Below are positions 32,013 through 40,849 of a stretch of DNA of 44,294 nt, in pieces. Where the stretch lies: contig CAZKBP010000042.1 in NCBI GenBank assembly GCA_964551015.1, positions 1 through 44,294 of the forward strand, read 5' to 3'. A program made the translations under genes and the position numbers. Within the stretch, counting starts at the first letter, position 1, and the number at the start of each line of letters is the position of its first letter. Origin of the DNA: CAZKBP01 sp964551015 (GTDB lineage Bacteria; Bacteroidota; Bacteroidia; Cytophagales; Microscillaceae). A model generated the notes under the pieces. The model ran no database searches. It was not told the DNA's origin and saw nothing but the letters and a program-made list of their open reading frames with translations.

Positions 32013-33125
32013 ATGACAAAAATTGACGAATCCAGTTCCATTCTGAATAAATTAAACCCTCGACGTATTATCATTCCCATCCTGATTGGATTAGGTGTCA
32101 CGGTTTATCTCATCTACACCGACCTCAACCAGCAATCCATTTCTTGGGAGATGATTGCGCACCCTAATGTTTTTTGGTTGGCAGCCGCTTGGATTGTATT
32201 AGTTCTGCGAGATGTCGTTTATATTTACCGAATTCGCTACCTCACCGATAAGGCACTTACCTGGCGAGGTAGTTTTTATACCATTATCCTCTGGGAGTTT
32301 TCTTCTGCGATCAGTCCCTCGGCGGTGGGTGGTACTGCCATCGCTTCTTTCCTGCTCCTCAAAGAAGGGATTAGTTTTGGAAAATCGCTGGCTTACGTAT
32401 TGGTATCCGCCATTTTGGATAATATGTTCTTTATCTTGTTTGGAGGCGGGGTGCTTCTAGCTAATTATTTAGGATGGTTCCCGCAGGGAGATATCTTTCA
32501 TATGGGGGTAGAATCTCAGCCGAGGATTGCCTCGAAGTTACCTTATTTTTTTTATGTCGGATATACGATTGTGACTTCCTATACCTTAGTGATGATGTAT
32601 GGTCTCTTTGCCAAGCCTCATTTTATCAAGGGACTTTTATTCAAGATTAGCTCCATTCGCTGGTTCAAGCGTTGGCGTAGGATGGCCGTCAAGCAGGGAG
32701 AAGAACTCGTGATTGCCTCAGGCGAGTTAAAAGGCAAGGGTTTCACCTACTGGAATCGAGCCATTGTATCTACGGTTTTGATTTGGGTATTTCGCTATTT
32801 TATCGTGAATTGCCTGATTTCCGCCTACTCGGGAGTTACCCTAAGCGGCCATATTGCCATTTTGTCGCTTCACGTTATCCTATGGGTCATCTTGTTGATT
32901 GGCTTCACCCCCGGGGCGGCCGGTTTTGCTGAGGTGGCCTTTGAGGGCTTGTTTACCACTTTCGTGGGAGGAATCGCGGGTATCATTGCGGTATTTTGGC
33001 GCATGGTAACCTATTATCCCTATCTGATTTTGGGAGCGATCTTTTTGCCACGCTGGGTCAAAAGAGTCTTTGCCTCCAAAGCTCAGGAAAAGATAAGCAA
33101 GCAAGAAACTGAAGAAGTACCTTAA
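32013..33125 (+). CDS. Flippase-like membrane protein (UPF0104/LPG synthase TM region)
   Basis: A 370-residue polytopic inner membrane protein of the lysylphosphatidylglycerol-synthase TM-region family. Hydrophobic segments are clear at about 18-38, 48-66, 82-105, 125-155, 180-200, 255-275, 283-305 and 315-340. Typical family words are FSSAISPSAVGGTAIASFLLLKEG (about 92-116) and LLIGFTPGAAGFAEVAFEGLF (about 290-310). Relatives move or modify lipids; the actual substrate is unknown. It lies 40 bases downstream of scpA, in the same direction, and converges on the next gene. Confidence 0.88.
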   Translation: MTKIDESSSILNKLNPRRIIIPILIGLGVTVYLIYTDLNQQSISWEMIAHPNVFWLAAAWIVLVLRDVVYIYRIRYLTDKALTWRGSFYTIILWEFSSAISPSAVGGTAIASFLLLKEGISFGKSLAYVLVSAILDNMFFILFGGGVLLANYLGWFPQGDIFHMGVESQPRIASKLPYFFYVGYTIVTSYTLVMMYGLFAKPHFIKGLLFKISSIRWFKRWRRMAVKQGEELVIASGELKGKGFTYWNRAIVSTVLIWVFRYFIVNCLISAYSGVTLSGHIAILSLHVILWVILLIGFTPGAAGFAEVAFEGLFTTFVGGIAGIIAVFWRMVTYYPYLILGAIFLPRWVKRVFASKAQEKISKQETEEVP

Positions 33126-33139
33126 AAAACGGCACGGAT

Positions 33140-34669
33140 TTACCCGTAGCGATGTGTTTTTAATTTCTCCATGATGCGTTGCCAGATGAGTTCGTAAGGG
33201 ATAATTTCTAAGCCTTTATTAACGCCGTTGTACGTTCGGGGAGTCTGTACCATATCTTGGTAAAGTTTCTCCGTGCTTTTGCGTGTCTGGTAAAAACGAA
33301 AATCCTCTTTGGCCATTTGCATCTGCATGGAGATAAAGCATTCGCTTCGGAAATTGATATCTTTCTTAGGGTAGCGACGGCAGTAAGGCTCTAGGGCTTT
33401 GATACAATCTTTGACTCCATCCCAGTCTAACCTCTCGATATAGAACATGATCTGAGACGCGAGAATGTTGATATTCAGGCTTCTTCTTTCTTTGGAGAAA
33501 GGAGGGCGATCATCGGCGTATTCGCTGAGCTTGAAAGTAATTTTAGAATTTTGAATAAGATCACGAATCTCTTTTTGCTTATAAAATTTATAAACGTAAT
33601 GCAGATAAGCTTGAATCGTTTTCCACTTTTCTTTTTTGAGGTTGGAAAGTTGGCGAAAAGAAGACTGCTGTAACACGCTTTGAAAGACCTGTGCAGCTAA
33701 TAAATACGATTGCTGGTGCATAGCACTCAGGAGCTTATATTCTTGAAGCTTATACCAATTTGGGCTTCCTTCTTCAAAAATATGACAAGTAGGTGAGGGC
33801 TTCTGATCAGGTGCGGTTTGAGGAACGTGCAAGAAAGCAAGCATTTTTTCCAACTGTAATTCTTCCATTTGGCTTTGAGAGAAAAACGTTTGGTGCTGAG
33901 TTTGGTGCTGCTCTTGTTCTTGTAAAGTATGGAGTGCTTCCTGATAGTCGTTAGAGAGCTTTTGGCGGAAAATTTTGATTTTAAGGTAATAGCTCTTGAT
34001 GAGGTGGCTATTGAAGTGGATGATGTCTTCGTGGAGCTGCTGGAGATAATCTTCGGATTTGTCGAGGATGGCTTCTCGGTGGTTGGCTGAGCGTTTGTGG
34101 GTGCTCAAAAGCTCTTCGTAATATTTTTGTGCTCGATTTTCCGCCATCATTTTTCGCTCGAGCCTTTCACCTATATTTTTGTAAGTAAGAAAATCCTTGT
34201 AGTTATTCTCTTGAAAATGATGCTGTCTCAGCAAATGAGCGCATTCCATTTCTACCCAAGTAAGCTCGTATTCTTGTGCTTTTTTGTGGGTTTTTTCCAC
34301 GGTAGGGATCGCGACGCGGTTACTACGATTCAGGATGAGAGTTTTGGTGTAGTAAAGTGCCTTATTGCATTCTTGCAAAATTACTTCTCGCTCGGTTAGA
34401 TGGTCATTATGATTCAAGTCCAAAAAAAAGAGCGTGTTGAGTAATTTCTGCTTCAGACGAGTCTTGAGGATCAGATATTTCTTGGCAGAAGCTTCACATT
34501 GATAGATATCCTGTGCTGCTTCTTGGTCAGTATGATATCTTTTAGAGTGAATTCCCTCAAAAAGACGATAGTAATTACTGGTCTTATTGCGGCTATTTTC
34601 GTCAAAAAGCTCTACTTTTTTGACTCTTTTTTGAGTTACTAGCTCTATTAGTTCGGATAAGGCTTCCAT
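33140..34669 (-). CDS. Long alpha-helical protein of unknown function
   Basis: A 509-residue soluble protein, rich in Gln, His, Lys and Leu and predicted mostly helical, with a TPR-like rhythm of paired helices. Markers are the N-terminus LIELVTQKRVKKVELFDENSRNKTSNYYRLFEGI, RLKQKLLNTLFFLDL (about 80-95) and the ending PYELIWQRIMEKL. I recall similar helical proteins occurring in several copies in Cytophagales genomes, but no role is known to me. There are no catalytic motifs, signal peptide or membrane segments. A TAnnTTTG box lies some 300 bases upstream, implying a long leader. Confidence 0.72.
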   Translation of the reverse strand: MEALSELIELVTQKRVKKVELFDENSRNKTSNYYRLFEGIHSKRYHTDQEAAQDIYQCEASAKKYLILKTRLKQKLLNTLFFLDLNHNDHLTEREVILQECNKALYYTKTLILNRSNRVAIPTVEKTHKKAQEYELTWVEMECAHLLRQHHFQENNYKDFLTYKNIGERLERKMMAENRAQKYYEELLSTHKRSANHREAILDKSEDYLQQLHEDIIHFNSHLIKSYYLKIKIFRQKLSNDYQEALHTLQEQEQHQTQHQTFFSQSQMEELQLEKMLAFLHVPQTAPDQKPSPTCHIFEEGSPNWYKLQEYKLLSAMHQQSYLLAAQVFQSVLQQSSFRQLSNLKKEKWKTIQAYLHYVYKFYKQKEIRDLIQNSKITFKLSEYADDRPPFSKERRSLNINILASQIMFYIERLDWDGVKDCIKALEPYCRRYPKKDINFRSECFISMQMQMAKEDFRFYQTRKSTEKLYQDMVQTPRTYNGVNKGLEIIPYELIWQRIMEKLKTHRYG

Positions 34670-34976
34670 AAGTAAATTAAAAAATTAGGGACTTTCGGAT
34701 GAATACGAGCAGGCATAACTTGAAAGGAACTTGTCAAAGTCTCAGTAAGGAAAGAAAACCCCAGATCAATCTGGTAGTTATTTCACAATCTCATAAGATA
34801 TAGACAGATAAAAAATAGGCTTATGGTCATCTAAAGAACCAAAGTGTTTCGCCTGAATGGACGAGTGAACCATTTGGTTAAAAAATAAAGATAACAGAAG
34901 CTCTCACTTTCAAGAACATACAGCAAAGTAAAGTGCCAAAAACACCTTCGTTTATGTTTAGATCAGGTTTCGTGTA

Positions 34977-34984
34977 CAAATATA
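34977..34984 (-). promoter_or_regulatory. Putative promoter box for the helical protein
   Basis: Minus-strand TATATTTG fits TAnnTTTG; the -33 region has no TTTG. The implied leader is about 300 bases. Confidence 0.35.
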
Positions 34985-35063
34985 GTATTTCTGGAGAGAA
35001 AAGCTAACTTTCTACGAAATATTATGGGGCTTTTGTATCAGTCTTGATTAAATCATCTCACTA

Positions 35064-35097
35064 GAAAAAATAAATCTCGAGCCAGTATGACCCGAGA
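35064..35097 (-). terminator. Weak intrinsic terminator of the dehydrogenase-cytochrome gene
   Basis: TCTCG (35075-35079) pairs with CGAGA (35093-35097), extended by one pair across a mismatch. On the minus strand it is followed by TTTATTTTTT. It lies about 70 bases past the stop codon at 35166. Confidence 0.5.
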
Positions 35098-35165
35098 CTT
35101 TTAAAATTATCTGGAAATATCTTCTATTCGTATCTGCGTGAGAACGAATCAGTTCAGCCATTGCT

Positions 35166-36980
35166 TCAATTATTCACGGGTACAAATACTTCTCCCTCGG
35201 GTGACTTGGCCTCGGGCGGGTTTGTTCCCTGCAAACTCAGTATATAGCTAGCCACGTCTTGGATTTCTTCTCTATCTAGTTTTTCATCCCAAGCTTGCAT
35301 ACCATTACCAGCACCGTGTAATACCACCTTGAAAATGGATTTGATATCACCGCCATAGATCCAGTAGGCATCAGTCAAATTGGGACCCGAGAGTCCTTCT
35401 CCTGACTTACCGTGGCAGACGGCGCAATTCTTCGCGAAAATGCTACTTCCTCTCTGCAGGGTGGTATCATCTGTACGTACTTTTACATTATTTATATTGA
35501 TAGCCGATTGCTTCTGAGCCCTGGCTAGACGCGCTCGGTGTTTTTCTTCCATCAGTTTTTCGTACTCCTGTGCATCCACCACAGGTCGGAGCAAGGTAAT
35601 TTTGCCATCTCCTCCAAATTCAGAGACATAAATATCTCCGGTTTTGACATTCTCGATCAAATCCAAGGGCTGGCTTAAATCACCCAGACCAAGATATTTT
35701 CCATCATAGGCGCGGACTACTTCTTTGGTCTTTTCGTCTATTTCTAATACCATAATATCTTGATATACATTGAAACGAGCTACCATCAATTGGCCTTTCA
35801 GTTTGCTAGCAAAGGTATTGCTCTTGTATTCAATGATACCATTTGGTGAAGCGTGCTTTCCGAAGTCATAGGCTGGATGGTCATAATTTTCAGGAGGGTT
35901 GACTCCTACATAAACCGGGTCATCTACATCTACCTCTCCTCGATTGAGCACATACTCTGCCCGAATAGGATTAGGATGTCCGTAATAAGCACCTGGCTTG
36001 ACACGAAAAAGCCAATCATTTTGAGGCTGGCCTGATTTGGTGAGTGCGGGAACGTTAGTAGGACCATCGTACTTAATCAAAGAGCTATGAGGAATATAAG
36101 CTGGATCTTCGGGGTTGGAAGTGGGGGTATTTTTATTTCCCATAGAGCCATTCACGGGAACATACAATTCTCCATTGCTATGCCAAACCAAATCATAGGC
36201 ATTTCTCATACCTGTTGCGTAGAGAGTCAGTGGGGCATCAGGCGCATAAGGATTATAATCACCTCCGCCATCTACGGTTTTCACGCTGAGAGGAAGTTTT
36301 TTGGGTAATTTTTCTGTATCTAAGCGCAATACTGCTCCAGAGAGAAGCGACTCCTGACGATCCTCCCATTCTTCCTCGTCGGTAGCTCTACCCATGCTGG
36401 TATTGCTTCCTTGATTAAAATACATAGCCCCATCCGGACCGAAAGCCATACTGAAGGTAAGGTGATCCAAGGATGAACGTGGCAGATGTGTCAAGACGGG
36501 CGTATACTCCAATAAGCGATTGCTATGAGGATCAAACTCTAGGCGGGAAAGATTTCCATCCCAAGCTGGTCCGTTTTTGACATCTGCGTGATGAGAGAAG
36601 GTAATCCAAGCTGATAAATGATCTGCTGTGGATTTGGGATCAAAAGTAAGCCCAATGAGTAACTTTTCTGTTTCTCCAAAGGGTTTGAATTCAGCTTCCA
36701 AAGCTAGCATCCCGTCTTCTTTGACGGCATAACGGCGGATTTGACCCTGACCAGTAGCGGCATATAATTTTTCATCGGGGCCAAATACGAGCGTAGTAAA
36801 TTTACCTTGGGCATCCTCACCTAGATCTACCGTGGTAAACTGTACCCCTGGTAAACGATCTGAGGAAAACTGCCCATACAGCGCTACCTTCACTTGCTGT
36901 TTGATTTGATTCATAAAAAACCAAAAGCCCAAGCCAGATAAAAGTAAGAAGGAGAGAAGGATAACAATAATCTTTTTCAT
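35166..36980 (-). CDS. PQQ-dependent sugar dehydrogenase-like protein fused to cytochrome c
   Basis: A 604-residue membrane-anchored periplasmic protein (signal anchor at 1-25, KKIIVILLSFLLLSGLGFWFF). Residues about 45-470 form a soluble glucose/sorbosone-dehydrogenase-like beta-propeller (LVFGPDEKLYAATGQG, FGPDGAMYFNQGSN, LYATGMRNAYDLVWHSNGELY, GDIYVSEFGGDG). A linker leads to a c-type cytochrome at about 505-595 with the heme site CAVCH (519-523) and probable axial Met561 (GNGMQAW). The cytochrome ends SYILSLQGTNPPEAKSPEGE, wording characteristic of the CcoP subunit of cbb3 oxidases in Bacteroidota. The fusion would pass electrons from the oxidised substrate straight to a heme. I start at 36980, giving MKK; an ATG at 36998 also exists. 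Confidence 0.87.
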   Translation of the reverse strand: MKKIIVILLSFLLLSGLGFWFFMNQIKQQVKVALYGQFSSDRLPGVQFTTVDLGEDAQGKFTTLVFGPDEKLYAATGQGQIRRYAVKEDGMLALEAEFKPFGETEKLLIGLTFDPKSTADHLSAWITFSHHADVKNGPAWDGNLSRLEFDPHSNRLLEYTPVLTHLPRSSLDHLTFSMAFGPDGAMYFNQGSNTSMGRATDEEEWEDRQESLLSGAVLRLDTEKLPKKLPLSVKTVDGGGDYNPYAPDAPLTLYATGMRNAYDLVWHSNGELYVPVNGSMGNKNTPTSNPEDPAYIPHSSLIKYDGPTNVPALTKSGQPQNDWLFRVKPGAYYGHPNPIRAEYVLNRGEVDVDDPVYVGVNPPENYDHPAYDFGKHASPNGIIEYKSNTFASKLKGQLMVARFNVYQDIMVLEIDEKTKEVVRAYDGKYLGLGDLSQPLDLIENVKTGDIYVSEFGGDGKITLLRPVVDAQEYEKLMEEKHRARLARAQKQSAININNVKVRTDDTTLQRGSSIFAKNCAVCHGKSGEGLSGPNLTDAYWIYGGDIKSIFKVVLHGAGNGMQAWDEKLDREEIQDVASYILSLQGTNPPEAKSPEGEVFVPVNN

Positions 36981-37421
36981 GGTAATAGCCTTTAACATTG
37001 ATGTTGGTGCCCATCTCTGGGGCTGACTTCATTTTAGATTATGATGGATCAGAGATTGATGAGCTAGCAGAGATTCACCAAATAAATTTGCAGTACATCC
37101 AAGTGGATGCCCCAAATCATGAGAAGAAGACTAAAATTCAGCAATAAATCTTGGTCGAGGAGATATCACAAATCTATACAGATTCTATATAAGAAACAAC
37201 GAACTCTGGCTGAGAATGATCTTATTTTGTTACAAACCACAGAAATTTGTTACGAATGTCTTTAGTTCGTCTGTAAAAGGTTGTGTGATCATCTTTTGTT
37301 TGCTATGGATACAAATTTCGTACACAATAACAAGTAAAGCTGGTTTTTCTCAACTATATTCATATACGAAAAGCTGAGGGGGGAGGATTTCAAATGTACG
37401 TGTTTAACCAAAAATAGACAT
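36981..37421. other. Intergenic region with a short direct repeat
   Basis: About 440 bases with the promoter above. TTTGTTAC occurs twice 20 bases apart (37226-37233 and 37246-37253), two helical turns, which may be an operator upstream of the promoter. No gene is seen. Confidence 0.45.
37169..37199 (-). promoter_or_regulatory. Putative promoter of the dehydrogenase-cytochrome gene
   Basis: Minus-strand TTG (37197-37199) and TAGATTTG (37169-37176) are separated by 20 bases, matching the Bacteroidota TTTG / TAnnTTTG arrangement. This is the best complete promoter match I found. The leader would be about 180 bases. Confidence 0.5.
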
Positions 37422-38294
37422 TTATTCAAAACGGGAAAAAACAGACCATTTTGAGGCAAATAAAAACAAAGCAGCACTCAACATCATCACCGCTCCGTAG
37501 GTAGCCGCTGGAATAGAAACAAGCTGATTTTGTATAATGCCTAGTGCAATTGTGAAAGCCAAGGGAACATTCTGAATGCCTACCTCTACGGTCATAGCTT
37601 TGGTCTGAGCCGAACTTAGGCCAAACAGCCAAGCCGTAGAGAACCCCATGAGGAGTGCTAAAGCATTGAGACTCAAAGTAGGTAATCCCGTAGCTAACAT
37701 CAATTCTACAAAACGTCCCTGTTCCTTGAGGAGTGCCAATACAATAATCAGCCCCACGAAAACTCCTAAAAAACGATCAAAGATATGCAACACTCGAGCA
37801 CTCCAAATGGGATAATGACGCCTGATAAACACGCCCAAGAGCACTGGAACGGTGGTCATCAAAGCGATCTGCAACATCAGTTCCCACACTGATAATCGTA
37901 TTTCTGTGGAACTCCCTCCAAACCAAACAAAGGCATAGGCCAACCAAAGTGGGATGGTCAAGAAAGTAATCAAACTAGAGAGAGCCGTGAGGGTAATAGA
38001 AAGCGCCGTATCACCCCGACTTAGGTGCACCAAGATATTAGAAAAGGTGCCCCCCGGGCAAATGGCAATGATAATCAGACCCAGGGCAAACTCAGGGCTT
38101 AACTCATAGGCATAAGCCAGTGAAAAGCCAAGCAGGGGCAGTGCCAAAAGTTGATTCACCATTCCCAAAATCAGCGCTTTGGGCTTTTGAAATAAACGTG
38201 CGAAATCTACTAAACTCAGGCTCAGACCAAGCCCCAGCATAATGAGTGCCGTAGTAATGGGGAAAACGAATTGCGTGAGTAGGCTATCCTGCAA
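37422..38294 (-). CDS. Bile acid:sodium symporter family transporter
   Basis: A 290-residue polytopic inner membrane protein of the BASS/SBF family (sodium-coupled organic anion transporters). Hydrophobic helices number about nine or ten. Family markers are GLGLSLSLVDFARLF (about 20-35), AICPGGTFSNILVHLSRGDTALS (about 77-99), the PGG-S-N crossover motif, and TVEVGIQNVPLAFTIALG (about 235-252), the second crossover motif. The substrate is not predictable; bacterial members move pantoate, bile-acid-like or keto acids. It follows the XRE regulator gene after 42 bases in the same direction, so the regulator may control it. Confidence 0.9.
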   Translation of the reverse strand: MQDSLLTQFVFPITTALIMLGLGLSLSLVDFARLFQKPKALILGMVNQLLALPLLGFSLAYAYELSPEFALGLIIIAICPGGTFSNILVHLSRGDTALSITLTALSSLITFLTIPLWLAYAFVWFGGSSTEIRLSVWELMLQIALMTTVPVLLGVFIRRHYPIWSARVLHIFDRFLGVFVGLIIVLALLKEQGRFVELMLATGLPTLSLNALALLMGFSTAWLFGLSSAQTKAMTVEVGIQNVPLAFTIALGIIQNQLVSIPAATYGAVMMLSAALFLFASKWSVFSRFE

Positions 38295-38336
38295 GCTAAA
38301 TTTGTTTTAGATTCAATTGAAAGGGAGTAAAAGCGA

Positions 38337-38768
38337 TTAGGGGTTATTTCTTTCTAGCAGTGCAATGTATTTATCCCGCAGCTTGTCATACTTTTCGTAA
38401 ATACTTTGTTTTTGCTGTTCTAATTCTTCCACCTTCTTCTTCAGGACAGGTAACTCGCCAGCAGGGGCTGTACCATAAGTCACGGGATCTTCGGCCAGTG
38501 CTTGGCTTCCATTGGGTATATTTTGGTAGCTAGTCTGATTTCTAAACATGGTGCCTTTCCCCAGTACTAGCCAATCCAAGCTTACCTGAGGATACATTTC
38601 GCATATTTTAGCCAGTAAATCAAAGCTAGGCTTGTTGCGTTTGCCTTTGATGATGTGATAAATCTGTGTGCCAGATACCTGGAGAGAAACACTAAACGCG
38701 TTTGGGTTTTTTCCCAATTCTTGAATCAACAGATGAATCCGATCTTGTACTTGTTCGGGGGTCTCCAT
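38337..38768 (-). CDS. XRE-family transcriptional regulator with coiled-coil tail
   Basis: A 143-residue DNA-binding protein. Residues 8-70 form a Cro/CI-type helix-turn-helix: IHLLIQELGKNPNAFSVSLQVSGTQIYHIIKGKRNKPSFDLLAKICEMYPQVSLDWLVLGKG. The 'SLDWLVLGKG' end is typical of phage-repressor-like regulators of Bacteroidota. A linker leads to a C-terminal coiled coil (about 108-140, LKKKVEELEQQKQSIYEKYDKL), probably for dimerisation. There is no phage gene nearby, so I read it as a chromosomal regulator, possibly of the transporter gene downstream. Confidence 0.88.
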   Translation of the reverse strand: METPEQVQDRIHLLIQELGKNPNAFSVSLQVSGTQIYHIIKGKRNKPSFDLLAKICEMYPQVSLDWLVLGKGTMFRNQTSYQNIPNGSQALAEDPVTYGTAPAGELPVLKKKVEELEQQKQSIYEKYDKLRDKYIALLERNNP

Positions 38769-39016
38769 AGAGGAATACTATAAAGATAATTTAAAATAAG
38801 ACGACTATACTTTTATTTATGCAAACAAAAATATCGATAAATCCCTGTTCAGGCAAGTTTCTTTTATTTTAAATAAGTTAGTATGTGCCAAGAGGGGAGG
38901 GGAGCATCTTTTTTTTGGTTTTTACGCTCAATATTTCCTAGAAAATTTGCCTAAAAACTTTTCAAGTGGTTTCTTGCTAAGCTTTTCAAGGAAACACAAC
39001 TTCATGACATAAAGAT

Positions 39017-39268
39017 ATGACAAACCTAAATACACGTGGTCTACGCCTGAGCTACGGGGTAATAGTGCTGATTTTGTTGCTAGAAGTGATTCACGCTGCT
39101 TTCAAGTTCTACAACCCATATTATTTTCATGTATACAGCACCGCCGCCTTAGCACTGGCTACGATGAGCTTAGGCTGGTACCTAAGGATTAATCGTTTCT
39201 TCGTGCTTATATTTGGAATCTTGACTTTTAGCTTGATGCTACTTAAATATTGGATCGTCTGGAATTAG
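39017..39268 (+). CDS. Small integral membrane protein
   Basis: An 83-residue protein with three hydrophobic helices (about 12-30, 37-56 and 60-80) and few charges; probably an inner membrane protein. I do not recognise a family. The ATG at 39017 is reasonable. Its 3' end overlaps the end of the convergent response regulator gene by 26 bases. Confidence 0.6.
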   Translation: MTNLNTRGLRLSYGVIVLILLLEVIHAAFKFYNPYYFHVYSTAALALATMSLGWYLRINRFFVLIFGILTFSLMLLKYWIVWN

Positions 39269-39953
39269 TGAAATTAGATCCAGAATGCTTTGGTAACTTT
39301 TCCAGATCAACGAGCCGATGTCGGACTGCTGCTACCACTAGCCCTGCCGTGTTTCTAACTGCAAGCTTGGCCAGTAAATTTTTGCGGTGCCCTTCTACGG
39401 TACGGGCACTGATGTGGAGTTGTTCGGCGATTTCAGCTGTGGTAAAGGAGGCACAAATGAGTTCTAATACCTCTGTTTCTCTTTGCGTTACATCTTCAAT
39501 ACCGGGGAAGGATGGAGAAGGCTTGTTTCGGTTGTGTAGATTTTTGAGCATGGTACTCGAGACGTATTCATTAAAATAATAATCTTTGGCCACCACATCC
39601 TCAATGGCGGATACGACTTCTTCGGGTTCTGCGTCTTTGAGTAAATAACCATTCGCCCCTTTTTCTAGCAGATGTAGCACGAGGCGTTCTTCATCGTGCA
39701 TGGTGAGCATGATAATTTTAATATAAGGGTAGTCTTTTTTAATCGCTTCGGTAGCCGCGATACCATCCATGACGGGCATTCTCACATCCATCAAAATAAC
39801 TTGGGGTACTCGATGTTTAAGGCTATTCAGTAGCTCTTTACCATGATTAGCTTGGGTGATTACTTGTACCTGTTTGAAGTGCTCTAATAAGGAAACAAGC
39901 CCTTTTACAAATAGTGGTTGATCGTCTACAATGGCGATTTTGATTTTATCCAT
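39243..39953 (-). CDS. NarL/FixJ-type response regulator
   Basis: A 236-residue two-component regulator. The receiver domain (1-120) has the acid pair Asp10/Asp11, phospho-acceptor Asp56 (VILMDVRMPVMDG), Thr84 and Lys106. The C-terminal LuxR-type helix-turn-helix (about 155-220) reads VTQRETEVLELICASFTTAEIAEQLHISARTVEGHRKNLLAKL. It is the last gene of a four-gene operon, 41 bases after its partner kinase, and would activate or repress unknown targets when phosphorylated. The tail past 220 is polar and probably disordered. Confidence 0.95.
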   Translation of the reverse strand: MDKIKIAIVDDQPLFVKGLVSLLEHFKQVQVITQANHGKELLNSLKHRVPQVILMDVRMPVMDGIAATEAIKKDYPYIKIIMLTMHDEERLVLHLLEKGANGYLLKDAEPEEVVSAIEDVVAKDYYFNEYVSSTMLKNLHNRNKPSPSFPGIEDVTQRETEVLELICASFTTAEIAEQLHISARTVEGHRKNLLAKLAVRNTAGLVVAAVRHRLVDLEKLPKHSGSNFTNSRRSNI

Positions 39954-39994
39954 GGGGTCAGGCGTTGGATGATGAATATAGGAATACCAGAAAG

Positions 39995-40816
39995 TTAGGA
40001 AATATTTAGATCAATTACTACTTCTACGCCCTGATTTGGACTGGAGATACAATGCATTTTGGCACCAATCAGGTCGGCTCGATTTCTCATGTTTTTGAGG
40101 CCAAGCCCTGTATTTGCTTCTTTTTCTACTTTGCGAATGTCAAAGCCCTTCCCGTTGTCGCGATAAAAAATTTGTAGATGTTGACTTTGGAAGATCAATT
40201 CTATTTCAATGAGGGTGGCTTGGGCATGCTTGTGTGAATTATTGAGTAGTTCTTGTAAAATTCGGTAGAGTGCCAACTCTTGCTCCCAGGGGAGGCGTTG
40301 TTCTTCACCCTTTTGCACGAAATGAACCCTCGTCAAGTTAGCTCTTTCGGACTGATTGCAAAGTTCCTCCACCGCGGAAGCCAAGCCCAGTTGTTCTAAT
40401 ATGGCAGGATGCAAGAGTTTAGAAAGGTCTCGGATGTGCTGTATAGAATGATTCAGGAGCGACTTTGCCTCTTCTGCCACGGCTTGTGAACCCTCTAGGG
40501 AAGTCTGAAAGCGAAGCTGTGTCAAATAATTTTTGGTGGTTGTGAGGGTAGATCCCACTTCGTCGTGCAGGTTACTCGCAATTCGGCTGCGCTCCGACTC
40601 TTGTGCTTGGATGCTGGCGTTGAGCAAGTCTTGTTGCGCTTGCTTTTTTTGTTGGGATAATTTTTTCTGATAAACAATTATAAAAGTGACAATAGAGACG
40701 ACTAGAAGTATCATCCCTGATGTCCCTATCAATAACAAAGTCAGAATCTCATTTTCTTCGTGAGTATCTAGGTAAGAACAAGTTGTGGCGAGAAGAAGAG
40801 GTTGAATTAAGTACAT
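39995..40816 (-). CDS. Sensor histidine kinase, HisKA_3 type
   Basis: A 273-residue kinase with one N-terminal transmembrane helix (about 24-49), a coiled-coil stretch (50-75), the HisKA_3 phosphoacceptor ERSRIASNLHDEVGSTL (His84), and a HATPase_c domain: N-box ELLNNSHKHAQA, DNGKGFD and GLGLKNM. It has almost no extracellular sensor of its own, so the signal is probably delivered by a partner, and the membrane protein encoded 33 bases upstream is the obvious candidate. It would phosphorylate the response regulator encoded next. The NarL-class pairing of HisKA_3 kinase and LuxR-type regulator is standard. Confidence 0.94.
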   Translation of the reverse strand: MYLIQPLLLATTCSYLDTHEENEILTLLLIGTSGMILLVVSIVTFIIVYQKKLSQQKKQAQQDLLNASIQAQESERSRIASNLHDEVGSTLTTTKNYLTQLRFQTSLEGSQAVAEEAKSLLNHSIQHIRDLSKLLHPAILEQLGLASAVEELCNQSERANLTRVHFVQKGEEQRLPWEQELALYRILQELLNNSHKHAQATLIEIELIFQSQHLQIFYRDNGKGFDIRKVEKEANTGLGLKNMRNRADLIGAKMHCISSPNQGVEVVIDLNIS

Positions 40817-40849
40817 ATGATAACGCTATTTTGGGGTATCGTATTTTAT

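Larger units (their letters stand above)
34670..35165. other. 496-base intergenic region
   Basis: Holds a candidate promoter box for the helical protein (34977-34984, minus-strand TATATTTG, exact TAnnTTTG) and a weak terminator hairpin for the next gene (35075-35097). No coding frame is seen. Confidence 0.5.

Noticed and set aside
37289..37477. Minus-strand 62-codon frame upstream of the dehydrogenase gene
   Set aside because: It overlaps the end of the transporter gene in another frame and has no coding character.
38337..38768. XRE regulator as sign of a prophage
   Set aside because: No integrase, structural phage gene, attachment site or base-composition change nearby.
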